Positions 12,258-25,470 of a stretch of 64,000 nt of DNA are shown piece by piece. The notes under the pieces were generated by a model that saw nothing but the letters and a program-made list of their open reading frames with translations, had not been told where the DNA came from and ran no database searches. This DNA is from Gymnorhina tibicen (Eukaryota > Chordata > Aves > Passeriformes > Artamidae). The stretch's first letter is position 1. Each line of letters starts with the position of its first letter. The position numbers were made by a program, and so were the translations under genes. The stretch covers positions 2,260,534-2,324,533 of the forward strand of contig VXAZ01008167.1 in assembly GCA_013399875.1 (NCBI GenBank), in the 5' to 3' direction.

Positions 12258-14150
12258 GGACGACTCCATCCTCAGAGTGTTTCGGGGTACTTTTTTGGTC
12301 TGGTTTGGGGATGAAAGCATGGTCTAACTACAAGCAATTGTAAGTTCCACCCAAAAATGTCTTTTCTCAGAATTTTCTGACCAGACCTGGTCTCAGGGAG
12401 TTTTGCATTTGTCTGCCATGGCTCCAGCATCCATCTCCAAAAATAAATTACTCATCTGGAACTGTCATCTACTGGAAAAGATTTTTTCAGTCCCATATAC
12501 TTTAACACTGGTTGTACAGGATAAGGATATACTGTTCACAGACATTCTGAATTCACACATCTCTCCACCGCTCAGCCTGCACAGATCCAAGTCATAAGGC
12601 TGAAAGACTTCAGGGATATTTCCCTGAAGGATGTGTGTGAGTGAAATCCATTTCCCTGCTGCAGCCTCATCTTTGGAATCAGCAATGCCTTCCCATCCTG
12701 TTTCCCAGAGGCAAACTATGGTCTCTCCACCATCCCACTCCACAAACCTGGGACATTGCCAAAGATATCTGCAGCCAAAGGAGGGGAATGCAGTTTCCTA
12801 CCACAAGAAACAGAGCTGCCAGTGCAGATGTTAAATGTGTACTCTTCTCTGCAGATCTGTGCTAAATAGGGAAGCACTACCCATTTCATATGGAAGAACT
12901 GATGTGAACGTTCATCTACAAGTCAAACTACAACTGGTCTGAAAAGCATGGGGAAATGTGGGCCAGGAGCAAATACCCCAGCACTGGACACAGCTTTGTG
13001 TTACTCCAGTGCTAACATTGCTTACTCCTTACACCATACTGCATAAGCCACTTCAAGGAGTGCCTTAAAACTATTGTTGAAACATTACAGAACAAGAATG
13101 ACGTGGGGGATATAGTTTAACCATGCACTGGAGCAGCTTCATCCCAGAGCCAGAGATACAAGACAACACCAGTGGTTTGCTCACATGTGGAAGTTACCAG
13201 CAACACCTTCTACAGCAAGGTTAGGGCACAAGTTCCTGGGGGGTGCTCCACAATTCAGCCTCTCCCTCTTTAAAAGCAATCGTAGAGGTAAGCATTCCTC
13301 ACACTGGTTGCAGCATATATCCCTGTATTTAAATTCACTCACTGAGATGCATGACTGCTTCTTTTGGTCATACACTGTGTCTGTGAGTTCATGTGACACC
13401 TTTAACTTACAAAGGAACACTTTCTAAGCTGCTGTGACATTCATCTGTTTGACGAGTTCAAACAGCCTCTGTTCATTTATTCATAAAAATCTCAGTTTGG
13501 GGCTCCAAACTTCTGGTCTCAGAATACAATTACTCACAAAAAAGCACATTAAGAAATCAGGAAGAACCCAGACTTATCTCTAGTTTAGCAAATCAGTTAG
13601 AAATGGAACCTTTTTCATTTCAGCTGTCTAAATCATATGCTTTCACCTTTTCTACACATGCAGAGTTTCATGCCATGAGACAACTTTTTGGAATATATCA
13701 GCTAACACATTAGGCTATATATGGCTATAGCTGAGATCAACACTTGCTGGCCTCTGTACAGAGTTTGGACACTAAAAATAAGGAACAAATGTCCTAAAGC
13801 ACCCTACCTAAATCCACTGGAGGCTCATTTATCAGACACTTTGCAGCCATTGAAGCAAATTTTCTGAAGCATACAAAAATCCACATATTAAGATGTGCTG
13901 TCAACAAAGAAGTTTTTTTAGAAATCCTTGCAATTTGTACTTGTGTAATCACTCTTTCTTGCAGAGCAGATACTTAATTCATATTCCAGTGCCTGCTCAT
14001 CTTGAGGAACCAGCATTTCTTCAGGTATCTCATTATTTTTGTGTTAGTTTTTCATCATGCATCAAGTTTTACAGACTGATCCTTAACTATCACACCCCAC
14101 TGACCACCATTATACACATAGATAGTAGATGTAAAATTGTTCTGAAGCAC

Positions 14151-14188
14151 AGAAATTGTCCTTCTGCATAGAAATTGTCCTTCTGCCA
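14151..14188 (+). repeat. 19-bp tandem duplication
   Basis: AGAAATTGTCCTTCTGCAT (14151-14169) is followed directly by a second copy with one difference at the end (14170-14188). Confidence 0.9.
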
Positions 14189-15928
14189 TCATGCCCCAAC
14201 TCTTCCCACCAGCACTGGATGCAAACCACCATGCAAATAATTAATACGCTTGCCTCCCTTTGGGTTGACTGATAAAATGGAATCAGACAAATGAATTTTT
14301 GGTCCCCACTGATCTTTGAGTACACTGTGTTATGACAGGGTGTGAGACGACATGTCAGATAATGTATAGTGTCACACTCCCCAACTATTTGATGCCATTT
14401 AATGTAATGCATCCTGGCATGCCATGATGGGATGACACAAAATGAGAAAGAAGCCAAACTGGAAATACCAATTACCCACTCTTAACCCTGAGGCAACAGG
14501 GGGAAAATATGCCTGTGTCTGGGTGACCCTTGCTCTGCTTATTGCCTAAGCTTCACCATTCAGGGAGTTTGTTTCAGATACTCCTCGGTCCGAGGTCATT
14601 ACCAACCAGTCAGATGGTCAAAGTGTCTGTAACCCTCCACTTCCTCAGAAATCCAGGAGAAGCAGCAGAGAAATCAACTGAAAAAAATTGTAAATCTCTA
14701 TTCCCAGAGTGTCAAGTTGAGCTGATCTTTTGTGTCTAATGAGCTGCAAAGCCACAGGGTGTAAGGAATAAAGAAAAGGCAGGAGAGAGCAGGGAGAAGG
14801 GAGAGTGTGCTGGCAGGCAGGCTGAGTCAAAGCATCCAAGGACTGCACAGACAGAAAGGGTCAAGGCTTGTGAGCTGTCTAGCAGAGTGGAAACAAGCAG
14901 GACATAGGAATAACACACCCTGTTCTGCTGCAGGTCAGCCCTGGAGAAGGTTACTCTCCCAGCCGACCCTGAGAAGCTCACTGTCACCTTCCCCTCCATC
15001 TGAAGTCACCTCTCTGACCTACCAATAACCTGCTCGGGTAATTGCTGCCTAAACTGGTCTCCTCAAAAGATCTGAGTCAAAGCATTGCTTGCTGTTTGAC
15101 CCCTCAAACTCTGAATGAGGGCACACTTTCCCATGTGAGAATGCTGGCAGAGTGGAGGGAAACCAAACCACCCAGCAGAGAGACAGGGACGATCCCACGG
15201 GATCCCATGTCTGTCTGCTGCACTAGAACAGTGCCTGTGGCCAGCAGGAATTAAAGTGCCAAAATACTCCTGGCTAGTAGCACAAACAGGGTGATACAGA
15301 GTGATGGTTTCATGATAGCTGAGTTTAAACCACAGACAAGGCAGATGTCAGCAAGGTTTCAGCAGTGTTCCTTCTCACCTTCCAGTTTCACATCTTCTTT
15401 CACCCTCACAACATAGCTCTAAAAGAAACAATTTCCACCCACTTGCCTAGATCCCAGATTTCAAAAACATCATACCAGGAATGAGTTCAAATCATGGAGA
15501 CAGCTTCCACTTGATCCAAATCTAGTGTACCCTGTTTCATAAGTCTGTTGAGGCTGTGCTCTCCAAATACTCCTCTGCCAAACTCAGTGGCCAGTCTTTT
15601 CTCATCACAGTGTTTTTGCCCCCAGAACTAGTTCCTGTAACCTCCCCAATAACTGTGCAGCCCCACTGCCTGTTTCTTCAAGCATCAGTGTGAATACCTA
15701 CACGTGGTTGCAAATGCCTTGCCATTATTTGCTCATCATTTCCCCAAAACCCATTATGGTGGGTTGGCTGCAGACACTTGGTTCTTCAGATTTTTAAATG
15801 GGATTAAAGGAAGGCAAAAATTTTGACCTGATATAAAACACTTCTCACACAAATCCTACCCTCAACATGTTCTCTGTTGAAACTTCTAAAATAAAATTTG
15901 TATTTTTGAACTTATTCATAATACTCTT

Positions 15929-15970
15929 AAAAAAACCACCAAACACTACAAAACAAACAAATAAACAAAG
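15929..15970. repeat. A-rich (CAAA/AACAAAT)n simple sequence
   Basis: Imperfect AAAC, AACA and AAAT units. Confidence 0.7.
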
Positions 15971-18900
15971 AAATCGCCACCATAATTCAAACAAAAATTA
16001 CACCTCCATGAACAATGTCATAAATATATGAGACATGCATTCTAAATATCTGTCAGAGGCTGTCTTGGTCTCTTCCCATTCAGGCTTGCAGCACTCTAAG
16101 AAAAAAGTGATAGTATATTTTCATTCATTTCTTCCATGATTGAAGAAACATTATCCTAGCTATTGAAAAATATTTTAGCAATATTGTGAGAAAGATGGGG
16201 AAATGCTCCAGAGCACAACGAACACATCTTCTTATATCAACTAACATTTAGCAACTATGACTATGAAATTATGGATCATAGCTACACTGGACTTACATAA
16301 GGAAAAATTACATATTTTTCACAAAATTTGAAGATTCCTCATGTCAAAGCTGAAGGAAATACAGATTTATCAAAAGAAGAATTAATTTTGTTGGGCTATA
16401 TAGTGTAGTTTATTTTATCTACTTTATTTGAACTTCTATTTAAACATAAGTTCCCTGTTTGTAGAAGAGAAAAAGCCCAGCCAGTCTCCAACAGAGTAGC
16501 AAAACTGAAAAAATTGCAAAATCATCCAGTGTAATTGCCAGAAAAAACTGCTAAAAGGATGCAATCAAATTCCATCCAGTGGAATACTGAAAATAAACCA
16601 AAAAAACCAAAAATCCAGACATCTGAAAACTGTTGCACCAAATCAATGTGGCAACCACAGGGTTTAAGTGATGTCTCTGTGTGAGGTCCTGAACAAATGA
16701 TTGTGAGCAGGAATTCGGACATGAAACACTCTAAGTTCAGGTGGAGACATAGAATAAGCCCCATAAGTGGCATGGCTCAAAGCTGCAGGATTTTTCAGAC
16801 CTGATGATGACAGAGGTGGTTTTTTTGAAACACAATGTATTCAATATCTGTTCAATCCTTGAGACAGTCCTACACAGAATCAAAGTACATTTAGGATCTC
16901 AATGAAGGCTAATAGAGAAATCAGAAAACAGATCGGGCAGCCTTGAGATAATCAGCAAGATTCACCTTCACCTAAAACAAAGAATATAGAGTTGAGCTAG
17001 TCCTCCTGCCCTCCAGTAAGCTGCATTTCTGCACCAAGTAATAAATAACATTATTCAACACTGTTCCATTTCTGACTCCTCATCCCATAGCCCATCTGTG
17101 AAAAACACCAGCATAGCCCAGCAATCAGTGCTTTTCTGTTGAAGTATGGGTGCATCTATAGCAATGTGTATCTACTGACATATACACACATGAACATCTC
17201 TCTATAAATAGAATATATCAGTAAAACAAGCCTCATCCACTTACCAATGCATATTTAATGTATTTATGTGTATTTCTAGTTTGTTTTTGCTTTTGACTCC
17301 AGACCTGCCTGTGCTGTGATCCTCCTACCGTTAAAGTAGCATACTTGTGTTCAAGACTTAGATTTCTCGCTTTATAGACTATAAAAAATACAGGTAAACC
17401 TTACAGGATAGGCACTACAAGAACAAGAACATAAAGTCATAAAGGTTTCACAGGAGCCTCTCAATTGCCTTAATTCCTTATTTTATTGCAGAAAAACTTT
17501 GCATATTTGAGTCATTCCAGTCTCAACAAATTGGTAACTGCAGGTAAGCAAAGTGCTTAAACCATTTGGATAGTGCCCAAAATGTCAGTCCTGCCAATGA
17601 CTTCATTTCTGTTGTTAGAGAACCACTGGTGCTCTGTGAAACAAACTCGGCCATCCAAAGGTCAAGCACAAAAGCAAAGGAAAGGCATTAGCTGGTTAGT
17701 TGATAAACCTGTGAACATTATAATATCCTGGAAATTATTCTTATGAGCATATTTTTTCCCTGGAAAACCCATTCCTCTAATGTTCAGGACTTGATCAGTT
17801 GACACAGAAAAGACTCATCAAAAACCAGCTCAAAAAACTACAGTGGACCCTGCAGGAGCACTTCCCACAGGAGTTACACTGAACTTTGCTCACAGGGCAG
17901 TCGTGTGTTATTTAGTGGGAAGGAGATGCCAAATGTGGTCTCACGTGGCCAGAATGGCTCTTACCAGAGCATGACACCTGTGTTTGTGCCAGCCCTGCTG
18001 GGGGGGCTTCAGCAGAAGGGAACACACAAGTCAGAATTGGAGACCCACAGTCTTACCCAAGGATTTTCCAGCCTGTAGTTCCGTGTCACTAACCCAGTAT
18101 CTGCTTCCAAGTATTCTATTGGTAGAACATTCCAGAAAGCCTTGGATTTCTTTTCAATCAACTAATAGTCCTCATGGTTTAAATCAGGAGCACCCATAGA
18201 AGATATTATGTCACCCGTACAGCAGACATAACAACTGAAATGTTCAAAGACACTTGATCAGGAAAATCTAATCCCAAAGTTTATATTTCTTTCTAACTTA
18301 GTTCCTTAAATAAATAAGGCTTAGATAATGATCTCTTCTGTCAGACAATCCTTCACCAATAGCTTGAAGATGTCAATCCACATCAACTGAATGTGGCAAA
18401 GGAATGGCAACCTCAGAGAGGCTGAATGTTTTTTCTGGATACTGGTAACTGATGGGACAAAGGCTTGTTACTGACAGCAAGGTCAATGTGCAGAAATTTA
18501 TTTTAGATACCAAGAATCCATAGAAATGGTACCTCTCATGCTTGCCAATAGACAAACACGTGAGAAACAAGATTTCTGAAGTTCTACTGCTCATGGTGCT
18601 TCCCTCCCCCCATCAGGCAGTAGACAATATCTAGAAAGACCAAGGGTCAAACTCCTTGTGTTAACCCAAAGCAGAACATTTCCCCTTACAACTTAATTTT
18701 ATAAATAGAGGAAAACCAAGATCAAGTTGCTAAGGCACTTATTCACAATGACAAGCAGCTGCTAAGACATGAGTTTATGTGACATTGCAGCTCATTCACA
18801 GCTGACTGAAGGGAATTGGGCATCCTCTGGAAAAAGGTATTACTCGATATTCAATCAAGTATCGGGTGCTAACCCATAAACTATTCCATCACCTTCATGA

Positions 18901-20835
18901 GGTTTACATGGGTATAAATTTAAAGTAGTTCTAAATGAAGTCTTGAGCACTGTAGCTACCAGACATCATAATTCTACGTGGGACCCTATTACTCACCATT
19001 AGAAGCATTTTTATTTCAGAACAGTAAACAACCAATCTTTATCTAGCTAATTATCACTGAAAGCACAAATGATACAATGCAAATTAAGAAACAGTAGACA
19101 CAAAATATTATTATTCAAGGCAAGATTTCTGTGAGTAATCCCACCTGAATAGTTAGCAGCACCATCTCTGCCCCTCAGGGGTTTAACAGATGGGGATATA
19201 CAGGGGAACATATATCACCCTCTGATCCTATTTTGCAAAACTAATGACTTGGTCAAGAAATACACTGATGGAAATTGAGGGACTCTGGAAAAAGTGATGG
19301 AACCAAGCCAAAAAGAACATTCAGTACTCTGTTAAGATTCCCTAATTATAGTCTCCTAAGAGGACGATCTTCCTTACACTGGCAGAGGGTTTGGGGAACT
19401 ACCTTCAATACTCCTTATACAGACATACCTGATTAAAGGTTTTGTGGTTGGATTGTTATTTTCACTTTCACTGAAATCTTGGGAACCAGTCTGCGTAATG
19501 GTGTTGTAATAATCCAGGAAGAAATGCAAGAAGTAGGAAGTTCTCCTCCCTTCATCCCCTGCAAAGCACCTCACAAGTTATATCACAGAGGATTGAACCC
19601 TGAAGTCCTGGGGAGGCAGGCATTTTGTCACCTTCCTACACAGAGATTTTGGTTGCATTTTGAGAAGTCAGAAAAAGTATTCTGCTTCTCAGCTGACATA
19701 AAATGTAATCAGACTATGCCAGGAAAAGCCCAGGAAAAGCAGCTGAAACAAACCATGACCCTGTAGAACAAATATCCAAACAGAGCAGCTGTGCAGCTTT
19801 CCTCATTTTCATTAAGTCACCTGCAGAAGAAAGATCTGTGAGAGAGTGAATGATTGAAAGTTTTCCTATACAATGGACATCCTGATGCACTTAGGAAAAA
19901 ATAATTAGATAGGAGTGGAGGGATCCTTTGAAGCACACAGAGTTCAGGTGAGAAAGGAGAAAAAAATGCAATATTAAAAAAAAAATCTTTGTTTTAAAAT
20001 AATCTTTTCAACATGAGATAAACATTTTGTTCTGTTTAGTATTTGTATATCAGTAGGACAGAGATCTCCAAGAACAAGGCTCTTTATGTTAGGTTCCTCA
20101 CACTGTCTTTTTAAATAGACATGACAAATATGGGGAGAAAGTAAGCAGCATAACTTTCTGCATGAGGAACTAAAAAGAAATTAAAAAACATGCCCCAGGA
20201 CATTGCAGAAATCACTATCAAGGCACTCATGATCCCAGCTCCTTGGTCTCAGTCACTAGCAAATGACTGCTGATACAGGAATCACCTGACCTAGCACATT
20301 AACCACGTTAACCCTCCCCGACTACAATTCCCTCTTTTATTCAGGCCTCTAGTGCTTGTAGAAAATGGAAAGTAAAGTACATTACAGAGCACTTTAAAAA
20401 ATCTGATTTTTTTTTTAAATTATGAACATTAAAACCAAAAAAATTAAGAAAAGTTGCCACTTAGTTCTAGCAAAACCCACTTAAGCACAGTCTCAGACAC
20501 CCTCTTAATTCCTGACCTTAGGATCCCTGATTTCCTATTGACTGTGGGCTCTTTAGGTGCTTACCAATTATTCCTGCTTACTCCAAACATTTCTGCCCCT
20601 TACGTAAAGTCTGAGGGGTCTGTCTACCTTTTTCAGATGATTGATGCCAGTGCAGTGTCTGGACTGGCTGTTCTGAAGAAAGCAAGCAGAATCACACCCT
20701 TGAAATACACTTTTCAAAAAGCAATAAGAGATCACAATGAGGACAGCCAAGCATTAGAACAGAGAAGCTGTGCTCTCTCCATCCCTGGAGGATTTGAAAG
20801 CCCAATAGGATGAAGCTCCAATCTCACAGCTGACA

Positions 20836-20912
20836 CTTCTTTGAGCAGGAGGCTCAGCAAAATTTTTTCTGAGGTCCTTTCCAGCCTGGATTTATCCCAT
20901 GATCTCATGATC
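20836..20912 (+). mobile_element. CR1 3'-end relic
   Basis: TTTGAGCAGGAGGCTCAGCA, then TCTGAGGTCCTTTCCAGCCTGG and CCCATGATCTCATGATC. This corresponds to the last 75-80 bases of an older CR1 subfamily and its octamer tail, with about one difference every five to ten bases from the sequence I know. Confidence 0.8.
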
Positions 20913-23394
20913 TTACTGTGACAAACATATTCTTAGCAGTACTGGAAGTGGATTCTTAATTTAAAGGTGTCCCAAATTCTGCAATGTGATTCAGTTAAAA
21001 ATACGTCTCACTGGAAGAAACAGAAATAATTCTATCTCTTCTTTCTGCATGGATTTGATACTAAACAAAATCTTCATTTGTGTCATTGATACCAGCATTG
21101 GTGTTTCCAACAGCAGTCAGAAAGGTGCAGGTGATTTCCTAGAATTACCTAGGAAATCTGATAGCACTGTGATAAATGAGTTATTGAAACCTGATCTCCT
21201 GGCCCATCCTGGACCTTGTGCTCCCTTCTCTGCCTACCTGAGTAACAACTCACACACCCAGCAGAGCCACTTGAAGCACCACAAAGCTCTATGCCCTGCG
21301 CATGTAGCCAAACACGCTGGTCTCAGATGACATATGTTGAAATTGCTGAACAAACTTGAACTGCAAAACACATGGGCAGTAGGGGCTGCATCTTTTCAAT
21401 GAGCAATATGGGCTGGGCAAGGCAATAGGATACAAACCCATAACAGAAGTGAGTATCGGTGTCTTACCTTACACAATGTCACTTGAGGCAGACAGACTTT
21501 GACCTCTATGTTTTTTAAAAATACCTATTATAAAGGTCCCACATTTTAACTAGGCATATTCATTAATATTCAACACATACCAGGAGCACTTCAAAGTTCC
21601 TAATCTACAAAATTATTCTTGCTTCTTACTGGAAATTTACATGTTCTATTTGTCCAGATGCAGGATATTATTTGACTCTCAAAACTTTGATTCTGTTGTG
21701 ACCCTCTTCCCAAAATTGTATGTCCCTTCTTATATTAAACATTATATGTCGTATGGCACATTTGATTGATGCAGTGTTTGCTGAATAATGTGCTAAGACC
21801 TGTGACACAAAAGTTTATAGGATACACTCTGGCTGGATTCATTACTTACACTCTTGGTTGGAGACTTCCAAACTGACTCAAATCCATCCACACAACTTTG
21901 GTTTCTTTCTGTTTGCTGAAATGTGAAACTGACATCCTTTCCACTGGCAGTTTTAGTCTGATGCTGCTTAGAATCATTCTACAGCACAGTAAAAGAGAGG
22001 ACATGGGCTACCACTGTGACAACCTTGAGGTTTTACCACTTCACAGAAGCCAGTAGCCCTATCAGGTACTAATATCACCAAGGACTTGATACACACAGTT
22101 GAGAAACAGTAGTTTCATTAGTTATCACTGCTCAGCTGAATTGTGGAGACTGTCCAGAGGATTGCTTATCTCCAGATATGTGGAAATATAATGCAACTTT
22201 AATGCTCTTTATCAAAATTTAAGATAAAAGTCTTGACCTCATTATCAGGTCAAGAGCATGTGCTCTGAGAGTTGTGGAGGGCTACATCAGCCCAACCCCT
22301 ACACTTCAGTGGGTTTAATTGCCACATCTCTGTTGCATGTTTGAGCCCTGTGTATGCTTGATTTAAACCGATTCACCCCATTGCCTGAGATCCTCACGTA
22401 CTGCAGGGATCTAGATCTCCACAGCTTCCATCATACCTGTGCAAAAACACAAATACCAGCTTTGAATTTATAGGAATGGCAAAGGAACCTGTAAACATAA
22501 ATATATTTGAAGAAAAACCTGCAACATTCCAATAAAATCATATTGTGCAACTGTTTAAGGCTAATGATGGTGTACAGTCAAGAGTCTGCAAAAGTGTAGC
22601 AGCAATTAGAGGCACCTTGCTTTATGTTCCCCTGAGCATCAGAAAACACATCAGATACGCAGCAACAGTTATGTAATAGGAAGCAATAATTTCCGGCAAT
22701 TTCCACATCAGCATATTATATAATGAACACACTGATGTGGAGCCGACCAACGACCAAGCCACAGGAGGCTGGAACACTGGCAAGCAGATTTATAACTCTT
22801 GAAAAAAAAAATTTTAAAAGCGGAAGAAAAGAAAAGAAGGTGTCAGCTCCAATATCATGCTTTCTCAACTAGAAATCTTCCAGGAACCCTACAAACATTG
22901 TGCTACATGATTCCGCAGTGCCCCAAAAAGGATACTGAGTGGGTACAAGAGCTTCTCTTTCGTATCTGTGTAAAGTTAGGGCAAGATGAGAAGTTGTAAG
23001 GTGATAGAACGAGACTGCAGGAGTTTGGATTCCTATGTCAGTCCCAACAGAAATACACAAGGTAAAATTAGGAAAGGTACTTTGGGCCAAAATTCAAAGG
23101 TATTTTTAAAAATTTGTTTACCCAGACAAAACTTCAAATACTCTGTAGCTGGAGATTATTGGTTTTATGGGAAGTTAGTATGAAATTTCTCAGGAATCTT
23201 TGGAGAAAAAAATGAACTGGCACCTCTTGAATCTGGCACTGGTGATTAACCCTGAAGACTATACATGTGTGTCGCATTATACATATGCCAATGTGTAAGC
23301 TTGTGCTTAGATGTCTCTCTGAAAACTAGAGTTGTTAATATTGTTTTGTCATGCATTCTCATGTTTAGGAGATTTTTGGAGCAAAGACAGTCAG
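20913..23394. other. Intergenic, no gene recognised
   Basis: Unique sequence with an inverted repeat at 22.70 kb. Nothing else identifiable. Confidence 0.7.
22703..22740. repeat. Inverted repeat with AT-rich loop
   Basis: CCACATCAG (22703-22711) and CTGATGTGG (22732-22740) are perfect reverse complements separated by 20 bases, within which ATATTATATAAT is nearly self-complementary. Confidence 0.7.
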
Positions 23395-25470
23395 TAACCT
23401 ACATTTTATTGGCTGACAGAGCCCTTTGGAAGGAACTTCCAGCATGGTAAAGGAATCCAGGAAAGTTGGACATTCTTCAAGAAGGAAATTTTAAGCAGAA
23501 GTAGGCTATCCCCCTGTGCCAAAAGATGAGCCAGCAGGGAAGACTGGCCTGACTGAACAGAGAATTTTGTCTGGGACTTAGGGAAAAAGTAGAGGAAGAA
23601 GGAGCAGGCAACTCAGGAGAACTACAAGGATGTCATGATGCTATGCAAGGAGAAAATAAGAAGGGCCAAAGCCCAATTAGAACTTAATCTGGCTACAGTC
23701 ATACAAGACAATAAAAACTGTTTGTATAAATACATTAACGAAAGAGGGGGAAGGTGAACCTCCATCCTTTATTGGATGAGGGAGGAAACATAGTGACAAA
23801 GGATAAGGCTGAGGTACTTAACACCATCTTTGCCTCAGTCTTTAAGAGTAAGACCAGTTGTTTTCAGCCCCTTGAGATGGAAGACAGGGACAGGCAGCAG
23901 AATAAAGCCCTCATAATTCAAGAGAAATGGTCAGTGACCTCTTATAGCACTTAGACACACACAGGTCCATGGGGTCAGATGGGATCCACGCAAGGGTACT
24001 GAGGCAGCTGGTGGAAGAGCTGACCAAGCCACCCTCCGTCATTTACCAGCAGCCCTGGCTCAACAGGGAGGCCCCAGTTGATTGGAGGCAGCAAATGTGA
24101 CACCCATCTACAGGAATGGCTGGAAGGAGGATCCAGAGAACTACAGTTCTGTCAGCCTGACCTCGGTGCCCAGGAGAGTTACAGAGCAGAACACCTTGAG
24201 TGCCATCACACAGCACACGCGGGACAACCAGGGCATCAGGCCGAGCCAGCAGGTGTTTATAAAAGGCAGGTGCAGCTTGATCAATGTGTTCTCCTTCTAT
24301 GACAAGGAGACCAGCTTGGAGGATGAGAGAAAGGTTGGATGTGTCTACCTGGACTTTAACAAATCCTTCGACACCATCTTCCACAGTATTCTCCTGGAGA
24401 AACTGGCTTCCCATGGCTTGGACAAGTGGACTGTTCACTGATGGCCAGGCCCAGAGAGGGGTGGTGAGCAGAGGTAACTCCCGCTGGTGGACAGTGGTGT
24501 TCCCCAGGGCTCAGTACTGGGGATAATTCTATTTAATATCTTTATCAATGATCTGGGTGAGGGGATCAAGGGCACTCTCAGTCAGTTTCTAGATGACACA
24601 AAGTTGGGTGGGAATGTTGATCTGCTGGAGGGTGGGAAGGATCTGCAGAGAGATCTGGACAGGCTGGATCATTGGGCTGAGTCCAATTGTATGAGGTTCA
24701 ACAAGGCCAAGTGCCAGGTCCTGCCCTTGGGTCACAACAACCCCCTGCACTGATATAGGCTGTGGGAAGAGTGGCTGGAAAGTGGTTCAGCAGAAAATGA
24801 CCTGGTGGTGCTGGTTGACAGCAGCTGAACATGAGCCAATGTGTGCCCAGGTAGCCAAGAAGGTCAATAACACCTGGTCTGTATCAGCAGGAGTGCCACC
24901 ATCAGGACCAGGGCAGTGATTGTCCCCCCTGTGCTGGGCACTGGTGAGGCCACACCTTGAATCTTGTGTCCAGTTCTGGGCCTCTCATCACACAAAAGAC
25001 ATTGAGGTGCTGGAGCACATCCAGAGAAGGGCAACAGAGCTGGGGAAGGGTCTGGAGCACAAGTCTGATGAGCAACTGAGAGAGCTGGGGGTGCTTAGCC
25101 TGGAGAAAAGGGTCTTTGGGGGGGGGCCTTATTGCTCTCTACAACTACTTGGAAGGAGATTTTGATAAGGTGGGGGATTGGTCTCTTTCCCCAGGTAACA
25201 AGCCTCAAGTTGTGGAAACGGCCTCAAGTTATGCCAGGATGGTTTAAATAGGATATTAGGAAAAATTTCTTCATGGAAGGCCTTATCAAGCATTGGAACT
25301 GGCTTCTCAGGGCAGTGGTAGACTCACTGTCCCTGGAGGTATTTAAAAGATGAGTAGATGTGGCACCTGGGGACATGGTTTAGTGGTGGACTTGGCAGTG
25401 CTGGGTTAACAGTTCGACTAGTAACCTTAGAGGTATTTTCCACTCTAAACCATTCTCTATTCATTCCATG
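23395..25470 (+). mobile_element. CR1 LINE, about 2.1 kb, 5'-truncated, decayed ORF2
   Basis: This is the longest repeat in the window. It starts in the linker between endonuclease and reverse transcriptase (GGAAGGAACTTCCAGCATGG and following). It crosses the reverse-transcriptase domain and the ORF2 C-terminus and ends in a 3' UTR with GGGGACATGGTTTAGTGGTG and a degenerate CATTCTCTATTCATTCC tail. The order, orientation and 3' UTR type match avian CR1 subfamilies. Several frameshifts and stops interrupt ORF2, so it is inactive. The left boundary is approximate. Confidence 0.95.
24036..25165 (+). pseudogene. Remnant CR1 ORF2 reverse-transcriptase reading frame
   Basis: Three frame pieces can be followed. 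The first (about 24082-24441) includes the RT motif A region, VGCVYLDFNKSFDTIFHSIL. The second (24487-24753) carries motif B, VPQGSVLG, and motif C as FLDDTKLGG, where the alanine of the usual FADD box is replaced by leucine. The third (24920-25165) has the C-terminal [14 protein letters not shown] block. A stop after WTVH and frameshifts separate the pieces. It is part of the CR1 element around it and is not expected to encode an active enzyme. Confidence 0.88.

Larger units (their letters stand above)
12262..20835. other. Intergenic, no gene recognised
   Basis: Unique sequence to the right of the LTR, with a 19-bp tandem duplication at 14.15 kb and an A-rich tract at 15.9 kb. I could not assign any of it to a gene or repeat family. 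Confidence 0.7.

Noticed and set aside
25380..25430. Possible tRNA-like B-box (AGTTCGACTAG)
   Set aside because: It falls within the CR1 3' UTR, where the ancestral sequence is similar, and no cloverleaf can be built.
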